A stretch of DNA of 26,847 nt from Bacillota bacterium (GTDB lineage: Bacteria > Bacillota > Clostridia > Clostridiales > Clostridiaceae): NCBI GenBank assembly GCA_023451395.1, contig JAEXZL010000007.1, forward strand, positions 1 through 26,847, given 5' to 3'. Under the pieces are notes generated by a model, which did no database searches, was not told where the DNA came from, and saw only the letters and a list, made by a program, of their open reading frames with translations. Shown here piece by piece: positions 16,447 through 23,584 of the stretch. The number at the start of each line of letters is the position of its first letter. Within the stretch, counting starts at the first letter, position 1. A program made the position numbers and the translations under genes.

Positions 16447-16871
16447 TTATACCTGTAAGGTTACTTCCATCTTCATTAGCCCAGAGGCAGCTGGAATCCA
16501 CGCTTTGCCATCAGAACCATAAACCTTTATCATTTCTGTAAGCTTTTTCTTAATTCCAGTCTTAAATACATTAAAAACCTCATAAGTCTTTTGCCCTTCA
16601 AGATCAGCACTCTGTAATGCCATAACTGCAGCCTTGCAAAGATCATTTGCTATATTTACTTTATTTATACCCAATCTGCAAGCCTTTGCTAGGGAGTCCT
16701 TATCTGTTCCCGATGAGCCATATCTGCACAATCAATTATTAAAGGGGAATTTAACTCCTCAGCTACTTCAATATAAGCTCTTGCATCAAACTCACAGTTA
16801 ACATTAGGAGCTGCTACAGCATAATTTTCATCGTTTGCACGATCCAGAATTTCTTTCATTGTTACCAACAT
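16447..16871 (-). pseudogene. Class II fructose/tagatose-bisphosphate aldolase remnant, internally deleted
   Basis: Two overlapping frames carry the two ends of one enzyme. The N-terminal piece (16871 leftward; MLVTMKEILDRANDENYAVA to SPLIIDCADMAH) has a normal start and SD (AGGAGGTAGG). The C-terminal piece begins at SSGTDKDSLAKACRLGINKV and runs to the stop at 16447. An intact class II aldolase has well over 100 further residues between these points, including the zinc histidines and the catalytic loop; all are missing, and the reading frame shifts at the join near 16710-16725. The join may have used short homology, since ATGGCTCA would fit both the ADMAH side and the expected HGSSGT side. 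The product cannot be active. Confidence 0.85.
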
Positions 16872-16904
16872 TATACCTACCTCCTAGCAAATCACTTTAC
16901 TTTA

Positions 16905-16910
16905 ATTATA
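16905..16910 (-). promoter_or_regulatory. Relic -10 element of the aldolase pseudogene
   Basis: A perfect TATAAT on the minus strand lies about 35 nt upstream of the pseudogene start. A weak TTGTAT lies 18 bp further up. It suggests the gene was once expressed alone. Confidence 0.35.
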
Positions 16911-16975
16911 AATCATCAGTATATTTTCATACAATTATGATTATTTAACTCTTTCCTGTGTCTTTTTAATTTCAT

Positions 16976-17011
16976 AAAAAAGCAGTATAGCATCCATAAA
17001 TGCTATACCGC
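16976..17011 (-). terminator. Rho-independent terminator of the YtrA-type ABC operon
   Basis: On the minus strand GCGGTATAGCAT and ATGCTATACTGC form a 12-bp stem with one mismatch (16982-16993 against 17000-17011, small loop), followed directly by TTTTTT. It lies about 60 bp after the stop at 17072. Confidence 0.85.
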
Positions 17012-17071
17012 AGTAAATAATCAAATAATATTCATAAGTTAAATCTATCTAATATCTTTAATCTATTGATT

Positions 17072-18199
17072 TTATTCTTTAGACACAAACCCCTCTGAAT
17101 GTAAATAACTACCTTCTTCTCCAACAGCAAACTTTTTTTCTGATATAAGCTCTCCATAATATAGTTCCTTTTTATCCTTAAGATTCATTATAGATATTGC
17201 GTTCTTTAAATGTTTTTCTCCCTTTAATTGAACTGAGTATAGGACGTATATTTTATCTTCATTTATATAAGCATCTATAATTAGGGGACTTTCACTATAT
17301 CTTTCATCATTATAAGGTTTTATATCCACTATTTCTTCTATCTGATTCATGAAGTTTAATATCACAAAAGAACTGTTATCCCCAAATATATATAGTTTAT
17401 CTCCATATTCTACAACTTCTTTTACTCTATTAATCCCTTCTAATAATATCTCTTCCTTTTTATCCTTTTCCATATCATATTTAATTAAAAGAACATTTCT
17501 TTCCTTTTCGTCTTTTGTTATTGACGCACCTAGATATGCTGTATTTTCTTTATTACCGCTTATAATAGAGGAAATATCATAGCCTTCGGAAACCTTAAGC
17601 TTTTTTACAAAGCTTCCATTATTTAAATTAAATACATAGTTAACAACAATCTGAGATTTCTCCTTATTATCATGTACACTTTCGTCTATAAAAACATTTG
17701 CATAATATCCAGTTATCACTATCCCTTGGGTAAATCCTTCTTTTCCCATGTTATAAACGGTGCTATATACCTCTCCGCTTTCCTTATTCTTTACCTTAAA
17801 ATCAATAAGAGAACTCCTAGTGTTAGTATTATGATCATATTTTATATTCACAGAGGAAAAAACCAAGTATTTTTCATTTTCCTGAATATTAACATCCATA
17901 TAGCCATCTTTTCCTCTAAAAAATTCCTTATTATTTCTTATAATTGGGTTTGAATTATTTACATCTAATATATTTGATTTCTTAACCTTAATGCCATCGC
18001 TACTTACATTTACAAGATTGTATCCGTTGGAATTCACTCCATCCATAAAGGTTATACTCATATCCTCCATAGCCTTTATATCTCCCCGCTCATTAGAGAG
18101 GCTGTACTCTCTTTTAAGGGTGGATTTATAGAAGGCCGCTACTGTTATGGCAGGAATCAATGCAAATAATATAAATATGCTAAAATAAAGCTTTTTCAT
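17072..18199 (-). CDS. Membrane-anchored extracytoplasmic protein of the YtrA-type operon, function unknown
   Basis: This 375-residue protein has an N-terminal hydrophobic segment (about 3-23; LYFSIFILFALIPAITVAAF) that is a signal anchor or an uncleaved signal; no lipobox cysteine is present. The rest is polar and rich in Lys, Asn and Asp. It repeats short beta-strand patterns such as VEYGDKLYIFGDNSSFVILN and AYINEDKIYVLYSVQ, which resemble blades of a beta-propeller; that reading is tentative. It is the last gene of the gntR/ABC operon, 9 bp after the permease gene, and is followed by a strong terminator. I do not recognise a named family; it may be an accessory or sensing component of the exporter. 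Confidence 0.8.
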   Translation of the reverse strand: MKKLYFSIFILFALIPAITVAAFYKSTLKREYSLSNERGDIKAMEDMSITFMDGVNSNGYNLVNVSSDGIKVKKSNILDVNNSNPIIRNNKEFFRGKDGYMDVNIQENEKYLVFSSVNIKYDHNTNTRSSLIDFKVKNKESGEVYSTVYNMGKEGFTQGIVITGYYANVFIDESVHDNKEKSQIVVNYVFNLNNGSFVKKLKVSEGYDISSIISGNKENTAYLGASITKDEKERNVLLIKYDMEKDKKEEILLEGINRVKEVVEYGDKLYIFGDNSSFVILNFMNQIEEIVDIKPYNDERYSESPLIIDAYINEDKIYVLYSVQLKGEKHLKNAISIMNLKDKKELYYGELISEKKFAVGEEGSYLHSEGFVSKE

Positions 18200-18208
18200 A
18201 ATAACCTC

Positions 18209-19102
18209 CTATATAGAAACCTTTTTCTTTAATAGATAATCTGAGAAAAGGATAGCCCCTAAGGCTGTAATAATATTAACTCCTATAGAAATCAACTGCT
18301 TTTCTCCGTTATAAAAATAGCCGCTTCTTAGAGTAATAAGTGTTATTGCAAGATACCCCACTCCAATAAGCACTGTTAACAACAATCCCTTTAAGCCATA
18401 GCTCCTTTCAAAAATGCATAACAAAAAAGCTAAAATAATGAGTGCCAAAAAAATCGTTATTAAAGTATATCTATACTCAAAAAATGTTTCTACATAGCCT
18501 ATGAGGGTTGCTAACTTATATGGCTCTATGCTATTTACAGGAAGCATAGCCTTACTAATGAAATAATACCCCACAACACTTATTATAAAGGCAGATATTG
18601 CCGAAAAAAGCATTAACAGTATAGTGCTAAGCTTTGCCAGCATAATTTTTCCTCTATTATAAGGGAGAGTTAATAGGGAATAAATTACCCTTGTACTTCC
18701 AAACCATTCCCTATACCAAATGATAAGTGAATACACCAGCACCGCTGCTAATAATATTCCAAGGCCTAACATTATCACCCTTTCTCTTCCCAAAAAGTTG
18801 TTAATGGAGTTTTTTTGAATTATATCAGAATTCATATACTGCTCTATAGTCATGGCATTTTTCTTTGCATTACTTTCTATAAGGCCTATATATTCTTTAA
18901 AAGTCATTACTCCTTTTAATAAAACTATTGTAATATATACTAAAATTGCAGGCATAAAGAATTTGAATATCCTATTTGTCTCAATATATAGAAAGGTCAT
19001 AAACTTGTTTTCTCTTTTAGAAGCCTTCTCTGAATATACCCTTTCTACATTCTGAACATTTTCATTATTATCCTCTATGTGAAGTGCTTCCTTCTTACGC
19101 AT
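18209..19102 (-). CDS. ABC-2-type transporter permease, YtrA-operon type
   Basis: A 297-residue membrane protein with a polar N-terminal tail of about 45 residues. About six hydrophobic segments follow, for example FFMPAILVYITIVLLKGVM, VIMLGLGILLAAVLVYSLII, ILLMLFSAISAFIISVVGYY, TIFLALIILAFLLCIF and GLLLTVLIGVGYLAITLITL. A large loop follows the first one. Its ATG overlaps the ATPase stop by 8 bases (ATGCGTAA), so the two are coupled. With the adjacent ATPase it probably forms an exporter or a peptide/envelope-stress transporter like Bacillus YtrBCDEF. The substrate is unknown. Confidence 0.8.
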   Translation of the reverse strand: MRKKEALHIEDNNENVQNVERVYSEKASKRENKFMTFLYIETNRIFKFFMPAILVYITIVLLKGVMTFKEYIGLIESNAKKNAMTIEQYMNSDIIQKNSINNFLGRERVIMLGLGILLAAVLVYSLIIWYREWFGSTRVIYSLLTLPYNRGKIMLAKLSTILLMLFSAISAFIISVVGYYFISKAMLPVNSIEPYKLATLIGYVETFFEYRYTLITIFLALIILAFLLCIFERSYGLKGLLLTVLIGVGYLAITLITLRSGYFYNGEKQLISIGVNIITALGAILFSDYLLKKKVSI

Positions 19103-19790
19103 TTCTATAAACCTCCCTCATCACATCAACTATGGATTTACCCTCTTCCTCTCTTACCTTTTCCGCAGAAAAGCTGGAAACTACTTGCCCATTTTCTAAA
19201 ATTATTACATCATCTACTATGTGCTCAATCTCTGCAATTTCATGGGTGGTTATTATTAAAGCCTGTCCATCTTCTGCAAATTCACCCATCATGGTTTCAA
19301 TAAAGGCTTCTCTGGTAAAAATATCCATCCCTGAGAAAGGCTCATCCATTAGAAGATACTTGGACTTTTGAGAATAGCCAAGTATAACCTTAACCCTTGC
19401 TATATTTCCTTTGGAAAGCTCTGCAATCTTCTTCTTTTTATCAAGCTTAAAATAAGTCAGCATTTTATATGCTTTGTCCATATCCCATAATCTATAAAAG
19501 GTGTCCATAAACTGAAATATCTCCTCTATAGTCATTCCAGGATAATAGGTTGGAACATCAGCTATAAAGGCAAGCTTATCGTAGGTTTTCTCTGTAAGCA
19601 GTTCTCCATCGATAAGTATTTCTCCACTTTTTATTGGTATTAATCCCATAATAGCCTTTAAGACTGTAGACTTTCCTACTCCATTTATTCCTAAAATGCC
19701 TGTTACCCTGCCTTCCTTTATATTAAAGGTAGCACCATTTAGAGCAGTAACTTTCCCATATTTTTTCACAACATTTTTAACCTCAATCAT
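19095..19790 (-). CDS. ABC transporter ATPase, YtrB/BcrA-like
   Basis: A 231-residue ATPase with Walker A GINGVGKS (34-41), signature LSKGN (125-129), Walker B ending D149-E150, and H183 in the H-loop TTHEIAEIEH. The sequence AFIADVPTYYPGMTIEEIFQFMDTFY is typical of ABC-2 exporters of the YtrB/BcrA group. SD GGAGGG lies 8 nt before the ATG. It is the second gene of the operon, 50 bp after the GntR gene, and a 16-bp palindromic operator lies in that gap. Confidence 0.9.
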   Translation of the reverse strand: MIEVKNVVKKYGKVTALNGATFNIKEGRVTGILGINGVGKSTVLKAIMGLIPIKSGEILIDGELLTEKTYDKLAFIADVPTYYPGMTIEEIFQFMDTFYRLWDMDKAYKMLTYFKLDKKKKIAELSKGNIARVKVILGYSQKSKYLLMDEPFSGMDIFTREAFIETMMGEFAEDGQALIITTHEIAEIEHIVDDVIILENGQVVSSFSAEKVREEEGKSIVDVMREVYRNA

Positions 19791-19805
19791 TTACTTTCCC
19801 TCCAT

Positions 19806-19821
19806 AATGTATTAATACATT
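19806..19821. promoter_or_regulatory. Internal palindromic operator, YtrA type
   Basis: AATGTATTAATACATT is a perfect 16-bp palindrome between the gntR and ATPase genes. It shares TGTATTAAT and TAATACA with the two operators upstream of gntR, so the same repressor probably binds here as a roadblock or at a secondary promoter. Confidence 0.6.
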
Positions 19822-19840
19822 AACACACCATACTAAAAAA

Positions 19841-20200
19841 TTATTTCCAACTCTCATCAATTATCTTTTTTACCTCATCCTTATCCACTCCGATAGGCTT
19901 TAGAGCTTTAACTAGCCCAGTTACTGCATCACTTATAAGCTCATTTCGGAGCATCTGAATACTTCTTTCATTTGTGGTTACGGTACTTTGAAAATTCTTC
20001 ACCGTTTCAATGATACCCATCTCCTCCATTTCCTTATAGGCTCTCTGAACTGTGTTTGCATTAACCTTCAAGGTAGCTGCTAGCTCTCTTCTAGAAGGAA
20101 TTTCATCTCCGCATTTCAGGGTTCCAAGGACAATTTGTTGTTTAAAATATCTAATAATCTGTAGGTAGATAGGCTCTTGTGAATTAAATTCCAGCTTCAT
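19841..20200 (-). CDS. GntR-family repressor, YtrA subfamily
   Basis: A 119-residue protein: a GntR winged helix (about 8-75; EPIYLQIIRYFKQQIVLGTL, IPSRRELAATLKVNANTVQR, YKEMEEMGIIE) plus a short helical tail of about 45 residues. Short tails with no ligand domain define the YtrA subfamily, which controls adjacent ABC exporters. It heads the operon with its own SD (AGGAGGC). Two 24-bp operators cover its promoter, so negative autoregulation is likely. The inducing signal is unknown; in Bacillus the homologue responds to some cell-wall antibiotics. Confidence 0.9.
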   Translation of the reverse strand: MKLEFNSQEPIYLQIIRYFKQQIVLGTLKCGDEIPSRRELAATLKVNANTVQRAYKEMEEMGIIETVKNFQSTVTTNERSIQMLRNELISDAVTGLVKALKPIGVDKDEVKKIIDESWK

Positions 20201-20226
20201 TTAGCAGCCTCCTATTATTCTTCTAA

Positions 20227-20277
20227 GGTGTATCAATCAATTAATACATCTTAGGTGTATTATATAATTAATACATC
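20227..20277. promoter_or_regulatory. Tandem GntR/YtrA operators over the gntR promoter
   Basis: Two 24-bp imperfect palindromes at 20227-20250 and 20254-20277, each of the form GGTGTAT-N-AATACATC, repeat with a period of 27 bp. The second one covers the -10 and most of the spacer of the gntR promoter and the first lies at or after the transcription start, an arrangement expected for repression. Confidence 0.7.
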
Positions 20278-20288
20278 TTCTTCGTCAA
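20259..20288 (-). promoter_or_regulatory. Sigma-A promoter of the gntR-ABC operon
   Basis: On the minus strand TTGACG (20288-20283) and TATAAT (20264-20259) are separated by 18 bp. This is a near-consensus promoter about 60 bp upstream of the gntR start, embedded in the operator. Confidence 0.75.
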
Positions 20289-20449
20289 TAGTATTAATAA
20301 TTAATTTATACACACAAGAACTCATTTAATGAATTATTTACAGATAGTTTCTATAAGTTACTTAACATAATATAGAGGAAAATAGCTCTAAAGTCATAAA
20401 AATAGTAACAATTAATAGAATTTTGCAACTTTTAAATGTAACAACTTTA

Positions 20450-20458
20450 TGTTATAAT
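20450..20458 (+). promoter_or_regulatory. Extended -10 promoter of the OpuC-type operon
   Basis: TGTTATAAT is an extended -10 element with no good -35. ACAAC (20441-20445) and GTTGT (20462-20466) form an inverted repeat flanking the -10, and GTAACAA recurs at 20405 and 20438. These could be repressor contacts. Transcription would start near 20465. Confidence 0.5.
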
Positions 20459-20534
20459 AAGGTTGTCGCTTTTTTAAAATAATCTGTTAATAAATATTTT
20501 TTCAGAAAGTAAGTGCTTATAAATTTCTCGGAAC

Positions 20535-20563
20535 AGGTAAGATCTTTAGTGTTATTCTTGCCT
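20535..20563 (+). other. Leader hairpin upstream of the OpuC-type ATPase gene
   Basis: AGGTAAGA (20535-20542) pairs with TCTTGCCT (20556-20563) with one G-U pair in the 126-nt leader. No T-tract follows, so it is not a simple terminator. I see no match to the c-di-AMP (ydaO) riboswitch. Confidence 0.3.
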
Positions 20564-20590
20564 ACATGCTGCAATAATTAAGGAGGTAAT

Positions 20591-21718
20591 ATGTTAGAAT
20601 TACGAAATATAACTAAAAAATATAAAGACACACTTATACTTAACAATATAAATCTAAAAATAAATAAAGGTGAGCTTGTTGTTCTTATTGGACCTAGTGG
20701 CTGCGGAAAGACCACAACTCTTAAGATGATAAACAAACTTATCCTCCCTACGTCAGGAGAAATATTACTTAATGACAAAAATATATTAAAGGAAGATACC
20801 ATTGAGCTTAGAAGAAATATGGGTTATGTTATACAGCAAACAGGACTTTTCCCCCATATGACAGTAGCAGAAAATATAGGCTTGATTCCTTATGTTGAAA
20901 AATGGCCTAAGGAAAAAATAGTTCAAAAAGTTCAAGATCTTCTTAATATGGTTGATATGAATCCTGAAGACTATATGAATAGATACCCTGCAGAGCTAAG
21001 CGGAGGACAGCAGCAGAGGATTGGTGTTGCTAGAGCCTTTGCCACAGATCCAGATATAATCCTTATGGACGAGCCCTTTAGTGCTCTAGATCCCATAACA
21101 AGAAATCAGCTTCAGGATGAGCTTTTCAATCTTCAACAGGAGCTTAAAAAAACAATAATTTTTGTTACCCATGATATGGACGAGGCAATAAAGCTAGCGG
21201 ATAAAATATGTATTATGAATAAAGGACTTATCGTTCAATATGATACCCCTGAGAATATACTTAAAAACCCCGCTGATGAATTTGTTGCTGGCTTTGTGGG
21301 AAAGGATCGTATTTGGAGTCAGCCGGAATTTATAAGAGCTGCAGATATTATGATTCGAGAGCCTGTTAAAGCCCCAGGAAGCAGAACCTTAATTCAAGGC
21401 TATGCTCAAATGAGAAATTCTAAGGTGGACAGTGTTCTTATAGTGGATAAGGATCAGAAGCTTAGAGGAATAGTGACCATGAAGCATCTTAGACTAAAAC
21501 AAGAAATAAATCTCCGCCTTGAGGAAATAATGACCTCAGAAATACCAACAGTGAATTATGATAGTTCTTTAGTAGATATCTTAACAGTTATGAATGAACA
21601 TAACTTAAGCTATATCCCTGTTACAGATAACAGCAATACGCTTTTAGGGCTAATTACTAAAAACACTCTTCTGTCGGTAATGTCAAGTCAGTATCTTGAA
21701 CAGGAGGTGGGACAATAA
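20591..21718 (+). CDS. Glycine betaine/carnitine/choline-type ABC transporter ATPase with CBS domains (OpuCA/BusAA-like)
   Basis: A 375-residue ATPase behind an ideal SD (AAGGAGGT). Walker A GPSGCGKT (34-41), signature LSGGQQQR (136-143) and Walker B ending D160-E161 are intact. The C-terminal 120 residues form two CBS domains (VDSVLIVDKDQKLRGIVTMK; LSYIPVTDNSNTLLGLITKN), the module that senses ionic strength or nucleotides in OpuA/OpuC transporters. Its stop overlaps the next ATG (TAATG), so it is coupled to the permease gene. It energises uptake of a quaternary-amine osmolyte or a related compound. Its partner carries a nonsense codon, so the whole importer may be inactive here. Confidence 0.9.
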   Translation: MLELRNITKKYKDTLILNNINLKINKGELVVLIGPSGCGKTTTLKMINKLILPTSGEILLNDKNILKEDTIELRRNMGYVIQQTGLFPHMTVAENIGLIPYVEKWPKEKIVQKVQDLLNMVDMNPEDYMNRYPAELSGGQQQRIGVARAFATDPDIILMDEPFSALDPITRNQLQDELFNLQQELKKTIIFVTHDMDEAIKLADKICIMNKGLIVQYDTPENILKNPADEFVAGFVGKDRIWSQPEFIRAADIMIREPVKAPGSRTLIQGYAQMRNSKVDSVLIVDKDQKLRGIVTMKHLRLKQEINLRLEEIMTSEIPTVNYDSSLVDILTVMNEHNLSYIPVTDNSNTLLGLITKNTLLSVMSSQYLEQEVGQ

Positions 21719-22671
21719 TGGAATTTTTACAAAGCTTTTGGGATTTTGTTGTTTCTAGAGGAGATCAAATAAGTCTTTTGGCCATAGAGCACATTAAGCT
21801 AACAATCTTTGCAGTATTATTTTCTATAGCCATAGGCATTCCTCTGGGAATACTAATAACTAGAATTAAAAAGCTATCTGGTCCTATTTTAGGTCTTGCA
21901 AGTGTTGTGCAAGCTATTCCCAGCATGGCTTTATTAGGATTTTTAATACCTGTTCTAGGTATAGGAAGCAAGCCTGCCATAACAATGGTATTTTTATATT
22001 CACTACTACCAATAATTAAAAACACCTACACAGGTCTTATGAATATTAACCCTGATACCTTAGAAGCAGCCAGAGGTATTGGCCTTACTAAGGGGCAAAT
22101 ATTAGCAAAAATACAGTTTCCTCTGGCACTGCCAGTAATCATGACTGGAATAAGAATTTCTGCTGTAACCGCTGTAGGCCTTATGACAATAGCTGCCTTC
22201 ATAGGTGCCGGCGGTCTTGGTTATCTGGTATTCTCTGGAGTTCAGACAGTAAATAATAATATGATACTAGCTGGTGCAATACCTGCTTGTATATTAGCTC
22301 TTCTAATGGATTATGTAATAGGAAGAATAGAGCTTTTAGTAACCCCTAAAGGAATAAAGAATGCTGATGGCTCTATTAAAGTAGGAAAAAGAGATAGAGC
22401 TCCCTTCCATAAGGGACCAGGGATGAAAATTGCCCTTTCTATCCTAGTATTGGTAATTATAACCACATCCGTTAATGCCTTTAATAGCAAAAAGGCTACA
22501 ATTTCCATAGGCTCTATGAACTTTAATGAACAGCTGATTTTAGGTCATATGGCCGCTAGCCTCATAGAAGAAAATACAGATTTATCAGTAGACAGGCAGC
22601 TTAATTTAGGAGGCAGTAACGTTGTTCTTAGTGCTATGAGAGCAGAGGAACTTGATTTATATATAGAGTAA
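21718..22671 (+). CDS. OpuC/EgtU-type permease, truncated before its fused binding domain
   Basis: The 317 residues comprise a complete OpuCB-like permease (about 1-210, with ITRIKKLSGPILGLASVVQA, TLEAARGIGLTKGQILAKIQFPLALPVIM and GAGGLGYLVFSG). A further membrane helix follows (about 237-255; MKIALSILVLVIITTSVNAF), then the first 60 residues of an OpuAC-type binding domain. It ends at TAA in DLYIE-stop-TGTAF, where relatives read EYTGT. Without the stop the protein would be a 529-residue permease/binding-protein fusion like those of OpuA or EgtU. Either a one-base nonsense mutation or a sequencing error is likely. The permease part could still be made. Confidence 0.85.
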   Translation: MEFLQSFWDFVVSRGDQISLLAIEHIKLTIFAVLFSIAIGIPLGILITRIKKLSGPILGLASVVQAIPSMALLGFLIPVLGIGSKPAITMVFLYSLLPIIKNTYTGLMNINPDTLEAARGIGLTKGQILAKIQFPLALPVIMTGIRISAVTAVGLMTIAAFIGAGGLGYLVFSGVQTVNNNMILAGAIPACILALLMDYVIGRIELLVTPKGIKNADGSIKVGKRDRAPFHKGPGMKIALSILVLVIITTSVNAFNSKKATISIGSMNFNEQLILGHMAASLIEENTDLSVDRQLNLGGSNVVLSAMRAEELDLYIE

Positions 22672-23307
22672 ACCGGTACAGCCTTTGTAAATATTATGGG
22701 TAAGGAGGCTATAAGCGACGCAGATGAAACCTATAGGCAATCCAAAGAATATTATGAGGACAACTTTGGCCTAACATGGCTTGAGCCCTTAGGTTTTAAT
22801 AATACATATACTCTAGCAGTATCAAAAGAGCTTGCGGAAAATAAAAATATAAAGACCTTCTCAGACCTGGCAAAGGTTGCCCCAGATTTGAGACTTGCCT
22901 GCACAATTGTTTTCTCTAACCGGGAGGATGGACTTTTAGGTCTTGAAAAAACCTATAATATGAACTTTGGACAGGTAAATACCGTGGATGGTGGTTTAAG
23001 ATACAGCTCTATAGAAAATAATCAAAGTGATGTTATTGATGCTTTTTCTACTGATGGTCTTTTAAAAGCCTTTGACCTTCAAGTGCTAGAAGATGATCTT
23101 CATCTTTTCCCTCCATATCATGCAGCACCAGTGGTAAGAATGGATACCCTAGAGGCTCATCCGGAAATTGCCACTGAGCTAAATAAGCTTGCAGGTATTA
23201 TAGATGATGAGACCATGAGAGGGCTAAACTATAAGGTAGATAAGGAAAATCAGGATCCTAGAGTAGTAGCAGAGACCTTCTTAAGAGAACAAGGGCTTAT
23301 AAAATAA
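22672..23307 (+). pseudogene. Detached C-terminal part of the OpuC-type substrate-binding domain
   Basis: The frame continues from the TAA of the permease gene with no shift and stays open to 23307. It encodes the remainder of the binding domain (WLEPLGFNNTYTLAVSKELAE, DLAKVAPDLRLACT, DGGLRYSSIENNQSDVIDAFSTDGLL). The first Met (22696) lies inside the domain and has no SD, so this part would not be translated independently. Preservation of the downstream frame without further lesions suggests the stop is recent. Confidence 0.8.
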
Positions 23308-23368
23308 CAATTACAAGCATCATAAAATACTTACTATACTATTTAAAAGCAAATAATAATATATTGAT

Positions 23369-23407
23369 AGAGTAAGGTAGATAAATAGCTACCTTACTCT
23401 TATTTTG
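23369..23407 (+). terminator. Rho-independent terminator of the OpuC-type operon
   Basis: A perfect 12-bp stem pairs 23369-23380 (AGAGTAAGGTAG) with 23389-23400 around an 8-nt loop, followed by TATTTTG. It lies about 60 bp after the binding-domain stop. Confidence 0.85.
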
Positions 23408-23494
23408 TTAAATCAATAATGGCCAAATATTTCTTGAAATTTATTTACTAATATATTCCAATATTTATATTTTAACTATTTTTTCTGTGGGCAA

Positions 23495-23510
23495 CTGGCC
23501 CAGTAAGTGC
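23495..23510 (+). promoter_or_regulatory. Sigma-54 (-24/-12) promoter of the adenine deaminase gene
   Basis: CTGGCCCAGTAAGTGC has GG and GC exactly 10 nt apart and continues CTATA. Over 20 bases it is identical at 17 positions to the promoter of the peptide operon at 15343-15328, including the non-conserved AGTAA spacer. It departs from consensus at one base in each box (C for A in the -24, G for T in the -12). Transcription would start near 23522, 63 nt before the ATG. Confidence 0.7.
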
Positions 23511-23584
23511 TATACTATTAACTAAAATATTCACAATCATCTTCTAAGTAAATATAGAGTTTTGTAAAAAAGGAGTGTGTTTTT

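Larger units (their letters stand above)
20201..20590. other. Divergent control region between the YtrA-type operon and the OpuC-type operon
   Basis: Some 390 bp without a gene. It holds the gntR promoter with two tandem operators (20227-20288), about 110 bp of AT-rich sequence without a clear signal, then the rightward extended -10 promoter (20450-20458) and a 126-nt leader for the transporter. Confidence 0.65.

Noticed and set aside
16447..16731. The aldolase C-terminal frame as a real small gene
   Set aside because: It needs a TTG without an SD inside the N-terminal frame and encodes only the tail of an aldolase.
20466..20590. ydaO-type c-di-AMP riboswitch in the transporter leader
   Set aside because: I could not find the conserved ydaO core motifs; only one simple hairpin is visible.
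22669..22671. Stop codon as selenocysteine or pyrrolysine recoding
   Set aside because: The codon is TAA, not TGA or TAG, and the homologous residue is Tyr, so a nonsense change or error is simpler.
22696..23307. The 203-codon frame as an independent binding-protein gene
   Set aside because: Its first Met lies inside the binding domain, has no SD and no signal sequence, and the frame is continuous with the permease gene across one TAA.
23308..23584. Purine riboswitch upstream of adenine deaminase
   Set aside because: The stretch holds a terminator, AT-rich sequence and a sigma-54 promoter; the 63-nt leader has no recognisable purine aptamer.
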